In this document: positions 1 through 4,781 of the stretch, one piece after another
How the letters are laid out: every line of letters begins with the position of its first letter
Position numbering within the stretch: the first letter of the stretch is position 1
From: an uncultured Clostridium sp.
Lineage (GTDB): Bacteria; Bacillota; Clostridia; Lachnospirales; Lachnospiraceae
Length of the DNA stretch: 7,514 nt
Direction: 5' to 3'
Assembly: GCA_945946715.1 (NCBI GenBank)
Contig: CAMEWU010000110.1
Location: forward strand, 1 to 7,514
Notes under the pieces: model-generated
The model's input: the letters and a program-made list of their open reading frames with translations, nothing else
What the model was told of the DNA's origin: nothing
The model's database searches: none
Position numbers and translations under genes: made by a program

Positions 1-434
1 TAAGATTTACCATTTACCCAGGAAATGGCATCCATGGGGCATACTTCCATACAAGGATGTGCCACACAACCTTTGCATTGATTACTGACTTCATAAATAT
101 TGTTCTCACAAGCATTACATGCAGAAGGAATCACCTGCATAAGGGGCGGTTCATAATACTTTTCATCAATCGCACTTTCTTCCAAGCCCTGAGTAACATG
201 TACCGGACGGTCTTCCGGACGCAATGACATACCCATAGCCAGCCGTACCCGTTCACTGGTGATTGCTCTCTCCCGATAAATATTATCGCAGTACTGTGGG
301 GTGTCACCTGGTGTAATGGTATATGGTATTGCCTCAATATCGTCATTTATCGAATCTGAATGATATGCAACCTTTGCAATCTCTACGAATACCTGTTTTC
401 GCAACCGTCTTACATCTGTTTCTAGCCCTCGCAT
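1..434 (-). CDS. Group B [FeFe] hydrogenase, N-terminal part (truncated by left window edge)
   Basis: The 144 visible residues are the N-terminus of a monomeric group B-type [FeFe] hydrogenase, a cytosolic iron-sulfur enzyme that handles H2 in fermenting anaerobes. The protein opens with MRGLETDVRRLRKQVF, the conserved start of this family, and continues with RERAITSERVRLAMG (residues 54-68) and KYYEPPL (92-98). A ferredoxin-like cysteine set follows: C106-x2-C109, then C120-x2-C123-x4-C128-x3-C132-P, which can ligate a [4Fe-4S] cluster. The catalytic H-cluster domain lies beyond the left edge and cannot be judged. The start is the ATG at 434-432, preceded by GGAGG at 445-441 with a 6-nt spacer. 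A good promoter lies at 486-512. The family call rests on recalled similarity. A related 4Fe-4S protein without the H-cluster domain remains possible. Confidence 0.8.
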   Translation of the reverse strand, partial: MRGLETDVRRLRKQVFVEIAKVAYHSDSINDDIEAIPYTITPGDTPQYCDNIYRERAITSERVRLAMGMSLRPEDRPVHVTQGLEESAIDEKYYEPPLMQVIPSACNACENNIYEVSNQCKGCVAHPCMEVCPMDAISWVNGKS

Positions 435-485
435 GTTCTACCTCCGTCTCCTATAAATGCTGGTATTAAACTCATTTACGCATAT

Positions 486-512
486 ATTATACTATTTTCA
501 CATAATTGTCCA
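486..512 (-). promoter_or_regulatory. Sigma-A-type promoter for the hydrogenase gene
   Basis: Read on the minus strand, there is a perfect -10 TATAAT (491-486) and a -35 TGGACA (512-507), five of six bases matching TTGACA, with a 15-bp spacer. Shifting the -35 by one base to TTGGAC gives 16 bp with a poorer match. Transcription would start near 479, leaving a leader of about 45 nt before the ATG at 434. Confidence 0.6.
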
Positions 513-540
513 ACATAAGTTAGGTCCGTTCTTTCGTATT

Positions 541-556
541 TTAATTATGTAATTAA
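541..556. promoter_or_regulatory. AT-rich palindrome, possible operator between divergent promoters
   Basis: TTAATTA at 541-547 and TAATTAA at 550-556 form a perfect 7-bp inverted repeat around a 2-bp TG spacer. It sits between the hydrogenase promoter (486-512) and the transglycosylase promoter (580-608), a position suited to a shared dimeric regulator. It does not match the Rex, Fur or CcpA operator consensus as I know them. In DNA this rich in A and T such a palindrome can arise by chance, so the call is tentative. Confidence 0.2.
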
Positions 557-579
557 TACCGGATTAACGTGAAATATCA

Positions 580-608
580 TTGCAGTTTTTTTCTTTTTCT
601 ATTATACT
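580..608 (+). promoter_or_regulatory. Probable promoter for the transglycosylase gene
   Basis: TTGCAG (580-585) and TATACT (603-608) are separated by 17 bp. The -10 has one mismatch to TATAAT, while the -35 keeps only TTG. A T-rich stretch (586-598) fills the spacer. Transcription from about 615 would give a leader of roughly 53 nt before the ATG at 668. Confidence 0.45.
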
Positions 609-667
609 TAAAAGTAATGAAATTCTTTATGAGGAAATTATAAACAACGAAAGAGAGGAACCGTAAT

Positions 668-1222
668 ATGGCATATGTATCATCTATGACCTATACAACT
701 GAAGCACAGTTTCTTGAAGCAGTTGCACAGGCAAAAGCAGCTCAAACAACACGGACAAATGCACAACAAAATGAAACGGTTTCCTTCCAGCAAATTCTGA
801 ACAACAGTACATCTGCTTATACATCTTCTACGGTTTCACCAGACACATTAGAATCTTATTTTCAAAAAGCAGCAGATACCTATGGTATTTCTATAGATTT
901 ATTGAAAGCAGTTGCCAAACAGGAATCTGGTTTTCAAACAAATGTTGTATCATCAGCAGGGGCAATAGGTGTCATGCAGTTAATGCCTGCAACTGCAACT
1001 TACCTGTGTGTAGAAAATCCTTATGACCCAGAACAAAACATTATGGGCGGTGCCAAACTACTGGCAGAATTATCTTCCCGTTACAACGGAAATATTGACC
1101 TTATTTTGGCAGCCTACAATGCCGGTACCGGTGCTGTTGACCAATACGGAACCATACCACCATTCTCAGAAACCCAAAACTTTGTTTTACGGATTAAAGA
1201 AACCTTAGGTGTACCTTTCTAA
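668..1222 (+). CDS. Small SLT-domain lytic transglycosylase without signal peptide
   Basis: This 184-residue protein carries a lysozyme-like SLT domain (about residues 61-178) that cleaves the MurNAc-GlcNAc bond of peptidoglycan, leaving a 1,6-anhydro end. Motifs appear in family order: KQESGF (84-89) with catalytic E86, GAIGVMQLMPATA (98-110), the helix NIMGGAKLLAELSSRYNG (124-141), and LAAYNAGTGAV (147-157). The N-terminal 60 residues are polar, rich in A, Q, T and S, and include FQQILNNS (40-47), which resembles the non-catalytic ends of flagellar rod and cap-associated proteins. No hydrophobic signal peptide or transmembrane segment is visible, so export, if any, would use another route. 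The start ATG has AGAGAGGAA at 652-660 with a 7-nt spacer. The gene stands alone and converges on the neighbour at 1227 with a 4-bp gap. Confidence 0.9.
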   Translation: MAYVSSMTYTTEAQFLEAVAQAKAAQTTRTNAQQNETVSFQQILNNSTSAYTSSTVSPDTLESYFQKAADTYGISIDLLKAVAKQESGFQTNVVSSAGAIGVMQLMPATATYLCVENPYDPEQNIMGGAKLLAELSSRYNGNIDLILAAYNAGTGAVDQYGTIPPFSETQNFVLRIKETLGVPF

Positions 1223-1226
1223 TCCA

Positions 1227-1448
1227 CTAATGGTGATAATTCTGCATTTGCATAGCATAACCATCTGCAATCTGCTTATACTTCTGATAATCCTTTTCTT
1301 TTATTTCTCCAGACTCTTTATACTGTTCCAATGTTTCCTGAAGCTTGTTTAATGCTTCATGTGCTAAATCCTTATAATTATTTGACAGATTCATTTTTAA
1401 CTCATTCAGTATACTGTCTAAATCTAATTTTATCTTTCGTTTCAGCAT
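1227..1448 (-). CDS. Small helical hypothetical protein (73 aa), second gene of DUF1653 unit
   Basis: I do not recognise this protein. It has 73 residues, starting MLKRKIKLDLDSILNELK and ending MQMQNYHH. It is highly charged (many K and E) with long stretches that should be alpha-helical and could form a coiled coil or helical hairpin (about residues 8-65). It has no cysteines, membrane segment or signal peptide. The start at 1448 is chosen because AGGAGG lies 6 nt upstream. Longer versions of the frame, up to 1583, would run far into the upstream gene and lack such a site. The 22-nt gap after the DUF1653 stop indicates co-transcription. The stop lies 4 bp from the transglycosylase stop on the other strand, and no clear terminator is visible for either. 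It may be a partner or regulator of the DUF1653 protein, but that is only inferred from position. Confidence 0.7.
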   Translation of the reverse strand: MLKRKIKLDLDSILNELKMNLSNNYKDLAHEALNKLQETLEQYKESGEIKEKDYQKYKQIADGYAMQMQNYHH

Positions 1449-1470
1449 AACAAGCCTCCTCAATCTGTTT

Positions 1471-1995
1471 TTATCGTTTATTTCGTTCATATTTTGCCAA
1501 TGTGTGAAGTGCAAACTGTACACTGGCATACTGTTCTTCCAAAGACCCGGTTCCTGTTGAAATGTCCATAGATGCCGCAACATCTGTTAACACTACTTCA
1601 TCAATTGTATCCCGCATTTCTAAGAATATTTTTAATTTCTCCCCATATGTCTCAGCATCTAAAAACTGAAGAAGTAGCGGATTGATTTTCTGGTTTTCTT
1701 CCTCTTCAACAGATATCATTTCCTGTTCTGTCTCATTAGAAGACAAGGATAACCTATCCGCATCCACCAATTGAAATCGATACTCTTGTTCCGCTTCCGG
1801 ATACTGTTCTTTATCTATTCGTTCTAAAAACATATCTAATGGTCGAATATAAACCTTAAACTCTCCATATAAAGCCTGATAGACCACCATCTCTTCATTG
1901 GTTTCTGTATGAAACCCCAGTGTAATAATCTGATACAAATTTCCTCTAAAATGTCGATATCGCTGTCCCGGAACAGGACGTTCAGTCTGACTCAT
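1471..1995 (-). CDS. DUF1653 domain protein with acidic linker and C-terminal helical region
   Basis: This 174-residue protein starts with a DUF1653 domain (about residues 8-65), recognised by PGQRYRHFRGNLYQI (9-23), EEMVVYQALYGEF (34-46) and the RPLDMFLERID segment (51-61). The biochemical role of the family is unknown. Many members are short stand-alone proteins of about 70-80 residues, whereas this one adds an acidic linker with an EEEE run near residue 100 and a helical C-terminal part (105-174). The start is set at ATG 1995-1993 because AAGGAAG lies 7 nt upstream. An in-frame ATG 21 nt earlier (2016) lacks a ribosome binding site. A promoter is seen at 2051-2079. It heads a two-gene unit with the 73-residue protein. 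No signal peptide or membrane segment is visible, so it should be cytosolic. Confidence 0.85.
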   Translation of the reverse strand: MSQTERPVPGQRYRHFRGNLYQIITLGFHTETNEEMVVYQALYGEFKVYIRPLDMFLERIDKEQYPEAEQEYRFQLVDADRLSLSSNETEQEMISVEEEENQKINPLLLQFLDAETYGEKLKIFLEMRDTIDEVVLTDVAASMDISTGTGSLEEQYASVQFALHTLAKYERNKR

Positions 1996-2050
1996 ATTTA
2001 CACTTCCTTTAATCATTTATTGATATATAATATCCATATCTACATAATCT

Positions 2051-2079
2051 ATAATAATACTTTCAAAAACCACCTGCAA
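2051..2079 (-). promoter_or_regulatory. Probable promoter for the DUF1653 unit
   Basis: On the minus strand, TTGCAG (2079-2074) and TATTAT (2056-2051) are spaced by 17 bp. The -10 has one mismatch, while the -35 keeps only the TTG. The expected start near 2044 gives a leader of about 48 nt. The region is AT-rich, so other -10-like sequences overlap and the exact site is uncertain. Confidence 0.4.
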
Positions 2080-2116
2080 GAGTACAATCTTCAATTCCTT
2101 ATTTCCATGTATTACA

Positions 2117-2145
2117 TTGAAATATTCATTCAGCCATATTATAAT
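2117..2145 (+). promoter_or_regulatory. Strong sigma-A promoter for the beta-CASP gene
   Basis: TTGAAA (2117-2122) and a perfect TATAAT (2140-2145) are separated by exactly 17 bp. Transcription should start near 2152, giving a short leader of about 24 nt that carries the AGGGGG ribosome binding site at 2162-2167. It is divergent from the DUF1653 promoter, with 37 bp between the two -35 elements. Confidence 0.7.
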
Positions 2146-2175
2146 AAGAATATCAGATATTAGGGGGTATTGCTT

Positions 2176-3780
2176 ATGAAACTATCATTTATTGGGGCCG
2201 ATCATGAAGTAACCGGAAGCTGTCATTTTTTAGAAATTGCTGATAAGAAACTGGCAATTGACTGTGGTATGGAACAAGGTGCTGATATCTATGAAAATGT
2301 GGATATACCTGTTTCTGCAGCTGATATCGATTATGTCCTATTAACCCATGCACATATTGATCATAGTGGTTATCTTCCATTATTATATTCACAAGGATTC
2401 CGTGGAACCATATTCGCTACAAAAGCAACCACAGACCTTTGTCAGATTATGTTGCGTGATAGTGCACATATTCAGGAAATGGAAGCAGAATGGAAAAACA
2501 GAAAAGCCAAACGTTCTGGCTTACCGGAAGTTCTACCTCTTTACACCATTCAGGACGCAGAAAATGTCATCAAACTGTTCCACCCTTTAGATTACGATGT
2601 AATAGCTACCATCAGCGATGGTATTCAAGTTCGTTTTTCAGATGTTGGTCATCTTTTAGGTTCTGCCAGCATTGAAATATGGGCAACCGAAGATAATAAA
2701 ACCGTCAAACTGGCCTTTTCCGGTGACATTGGCAATATCAACCAACCACTCATACGAGATCCTCAATACTTATCCGAGGCTGATTATGTTATTATGGAGT
2801 CTACCTATGGTGACCGCAGTCACAACGCACCGCCAGACTATGTGACTGAATTAGCACGAATTATCACAGAAACCTTCCAACGAGGCGGAAATGTAGTAAT
2901 TCCATCCTTTGCAGTTGGACGTACCCAGGAATTACTTTATTTTATCCGGGAAATTAAAATGAATCAGTTGATACCTGATTATCCAAACTTTGAAGTCTAC
3001 ATCGATAGTCCTTTGGCAGTAGAAGCAACCAATGTATTTAATCGAAATGTGGAAAGCTGTTTTGATGATGAAGCCATGGAGTTGGTACGCCAGGGAATCA
3101 ATCCAATTTCATTTCCTGGATTAAAAGTTGCGGTTACAAGTGATGAATCCAAGGCAATCAACTTTAATCCTCAACCAAAGGTCATTATTTCTGCCTCCGG
3201 CATGTGTGAAGCCGGACGAATCCGTCATCATCTGAAACACAATCTCTGGAGACCGGAATGTACAATTCTATTTGTTGGGTATCAGGCAAACGGAACACTG
3301 GGACATTCCCTTTTAGAAGGTGCTGCTGCTGTAACACTTTTCGGAGAAACCATTGAAGTAAAAGCACAAATTCTCAAACTGGATGGTATTAGTGGTCATG
3401 CCGACAAAGAGCATCTGATTGAATGGCTGAAGGCAATTTCACCAAAGCCAAAGCAGGTATTTGTAGTGCATGGAGAAGATACTGTGTGCGATACCTTTGT
3501 TGATTGTCTTTGTCAAGAACATGGTTATAATGCAGTTGCTCCATACACCGGCGCAGTCTTTGATTTATTAACCGGGCAATGGATTGCTGATGGAAACCGC
3601 GTACATAAAGCACAGAAACCTTCTGCTAAAAGTAGCAGAGCAAATACCATATATCTCCGTCTGGTTGCTGCCGGCCAGCGCCTGTTGGCTGTCATTCGTC
3701 ATAATGAGGGAGGAACGAACAAAGACTTAATCAAATTTACAGATCAGATTAATTCCCTTTGTGACAAATGGGATCGATAA
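2176..3780 (+). CDS. Beta-CASP metallo-beta-lactamase fold protein (RNA nuclease type)
   Basis: This 534-residue protein belongs to the MBL-fold beta-CASP family related to CPSF73/Ysh1 and bacterial TTHA0252-type RNases, zinc-dependent enzymes that cut RNA in the cytosol. Visible motifs are HAHIDH (58-63), GHLLGSA (158-164, H159), SGDIG (182-186, D184), the motif A region MESTYGDR (207-214), PSFAVGRTQELL (243-254), the CEAGRIRHHLKH segment (344-355), SGHAD (406-410, H408) and VHGE (431-434, H432). All metal and motif residues needed for activity appear present. The C-terminus beyond about residue 470 is basic and then helical, longer than the minimal 430-residue bacterial enzymes. The ATG at 2176 is preferred, with AGGGGG at 2162-2167 and an 8-nt spacer. 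An in-frame TTG at 2170 would sit too close to that site. The substrate is not predictable. A subtilase gene follows after 41 nt. Confidence 0.9.
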   Translation: MKLSFIGADHEVTGSCHFLEIADKKLAIDCGMEQGADIYENVDIPVSAADIDYVLLTHAHIDHSGYLPLLYSQGFRGTIFATKATTDLCQIMLRDSAHIQEMEAEWKNRKAKRSGLPEVLPLYTIQDAENVIKLFHPLDYDVIATISDGIQVRFSDVGHLLGSASIEIWATEDNKTVKLAFSGDIGNINQPLIRDPQYLSEADYVIMESTYGDRSHNAPPDYVTELARIITETFQRGGNVVIPSFAVGRTQELLYFIREIKMNQLIPDYPNFEVYIDSPLAVEATNVFNRNVESCFDDEAMELVRQGINPISFPGLKVAVTSDESKAINFNPQPKVIISASGMCEAGRIRHHLKHNLWRPECTILFVGYQANGTLGHSLLEGAAAVTLFGETIEVKAQILKLDGISGHADKEHLIEWLKAISPKPKQVFVVHGEDTVCDTFVDCLCQEHGYNAVAPYTGAVFDLLTGQWIADGNRVHKAQKPSAKSSRANTIYLRLVAAGQRLLAVIRHNEGGTNKDLIKFTDQINSLCDKWDR

Positions 3781-3790
3781 TGCATATAAT
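3761..3790 (+). promoter_or_regulatory. Possible internal promoter for the subtilase gene
   Basis: GTGACA (3761-3766, five of six to TTGACA) and a perfect TATAAT (3785-3790) are separated by 18 bp. The -35 lies in the last codons of the beta-CASP gene and the -10 just after its stop. Initiation near 3797 would produce a leader of only about 25 nt, starting inside the left arm of the hairpin at 3791-3815. Confidence 0.4.
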
Positions 3791-3824
3791 ATACTAATTT
3801 CTTGGAAATTGGTATTGGCATATG
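3783..3824 (+). promoter_or_regulatory. RNA hairpin covering the subtilase translation start
   Basis: Bases 3791-3801 pair with 3805-3815 around a TTG loop: eleven pairs, ten Watson-Crick and one U-G. An outer stem pairs CATAT (3783-3787) with ATATG (3820-3824), which includes the protease start codon, across a small internal loop. No T-tract follows, so it is not an intrinsic terminator. The only weak ribosome-binding-like bases, GGAAATTGG (3804-3812), lie inside the hairpin. This suggests control of translation initiation, but only on transcripts arriving from the upstream gene. Stability is moderate because most pairs are A-U. Confidence 0.4.
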
Positions 3825-4781
3825 GTCCTTCGAAATGTAGATGCTATTCTGGCACCTAATCGAATCATTCGAACAGAATACGCCCACCAACGTCATATCT
3901 ATGGCAACGGAGTGGGCGTTGCTGTTTTGGATACTGGTATTCAAAACAGAACAGATTTTCAAAGAATTCCATCACGTACTATATCCTATTCACGAATTCA
4001 GCATTTTCATGACTTTGTAAACAATCGAAAAGAACCATATGATGATTCCGGTCACGGTTCTCATATTTGTGGCAAAATCGGTTCTGCCATGCTAATTTCA
4101 GATACAGAATATCTGGGAATTGCCCCTGCCTGTAATCTAACCGTGCTAAAAGTGTTAGATAAACATGGAAATGCTCCAATTAGCACCTTTTTACAGGCTC
4201 TTCGCTGGCTTCGCCGCAATCATCAAACATATAATATTCGTATTGTCAATATTTCCATCGGAACCAGCCTGAAATCGAATCCAACAGACACCAACCTTCT
4301 TATTCAGGAAGTAGACGCTTTATGGGCAGAAGGGTTGATTATATGTGCTTCTGCCGGAAACAATGGACCAAGTCCCGGTTCAATTAGTGCTCCTGGCAAT
4401 AGCTGCCGGGTTATTACTGTTGGCGCTTCTGATGATAATCTGCCTTCTTCTACCGGCAGTCGCAGACTTTATTCCGGTCGGGGACCTACTGCCTGCAGTA
4501 CTGTCAAACCGGAAATTGTTGCTCCCGGAAACCAGATTATCAGTTGCACCAACAACAGCACCGGCTATACTGCCAAAACCGGAACCTCCATGTCTACCGC
4601 ATTTGTCAGTGGTGCCATTGCTCTATTACTGGAACAGGAACCCTATCTTTCAAATCAGGATGTAAAAAACCGCCTGCACGATTGTGCAAGGCGGTTACAT
4701 TTACCTCATTTTCAACAGGGCTGGGGACTTTTGGATGTTCCCAGACTTCTGGAATCCATTAATTCTCACGATTATAATTAA
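3822..4781 (+). CDS. Subtilisin-family (S8) serine protease, probably intracellular
   Basis: This 319-residue protein is essentially a bare subtilase catalytic domain that hydrolyses peptide bonds. The triad is complete: D37 in VAVLDTGI (33-40), H78 in DSGHGSHICG (75-84), and S256 in TGTSMSTAFVSG (253-264). The oxyanion asparagine is N180 in SAGNNGP (177-183). It starts only about 30 residues before the catalytic Asp, with no signal peptide, no I9 propeptide and no membrane segment, so it should be cytosolic and made without a self-inhibiting prodomain, closest in style to AprX or Isp enzymes. ATG 3822 is the first possible start after an in-frame stop at 3795, and its ribosome binding site is poor and buried in a hairpin. 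The 3' end overlaps the convergent hydratase gene by 23 bp and contains that gene's terminator. Its target is unknown. Confidence 0.9.
   Translation: MVLRNVDAILAPNRIIRTEYAHQRHIYGNGVGVAVLDTGIQNRTDFQRIPSRTISYSRIQHFHDFVNNRKEPYDDSGHGSHICGKIGSAMLISDTEYLGIAPACNLTVLKVLDKHGNAPISTFLQALRWLRRNHQTYNIRIVNISIGTSLKSNPTDTNLLIQEVDALWAEGLIICASAGNNGPSPGSISAPGNSCRVITVGASDDNLPSSTGSRRLYSGRGPTACSTVKPEIVAPGNQIISCTNNSTGYTAKTGTSMSTAFVSGAIALLLEQEPYLSNQDVKNRLHDCARRLHLPHFQQGWGLLDVPRLLESINSHDYN
4664..4696 (-). terminator. Intrinsic terminator of the hydratase gene, inside the subtilase reading frame
   Basis: Read on the minus strand, AACCGCC at 4696-4690 and the adjoining TGCAC segment (4688-4684) pair with 4679-4668 around a 4-base loop (4683-4680). 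This gives a 12-bp, GC-rich stem with one bulged base (4689), followed directly by six T residues (4669-4664, the first two shared with the stem). It lies 62 bp beyond the hydratase stop. On the plus strand no T-run follows, so it should act in one direction only. The same bases encode subtilase residues 283-292. Confidence 0.8.

Noticed and set aside
1180..1290. A bidirectional terminator between the convergent genes ending at 1222 and 1227.
   Set aside because: Only weak AT stems were found (for example around TGCATTTGCA near 1242-1251), with no GC-rich stem followed by a T-run in either direction.
1227..1583. A longer 118-residue version of the small minus-strand gene starting at 1583.
   Set aside because: It would overlap the DUF1653 gene by more than 110 bp and has no good ribosome binding site. 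AGGAGG lies exactly where it should for the start at 1448.
1471..2016. An upstream ATG at 2016 as start of the DUF1653 protein.
   Set aside because: No ribosome binding site precedes it, while AAGGAAG is well placed for the ATG at 1995, and the family's conserved part begins just after that.
1996..2175. A riboswitch, T-box or other structured leader in the divergent intergenic region.
   Set aside because: Both predicted leaders are under 50 nt, AT-rich and without strong stems, too short for known riboswitch classes.
2170..2178. A TTG start at 2170 for the beta-CASP gene.
   Set aside because: The AGGGGG site would be only 2 nt away. ATG 2176 has an 8-nt spacer, and MKLSFIGA is a natural start for the fold's first strand.
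3791..3815. The intergenic hairpin read as a terminator for the beta-CASP gene.
   Set aside because: The stem is AT-rich and is followed by TGGCATATGG rather than a T-tract, so intrinsic termination is unlikely.
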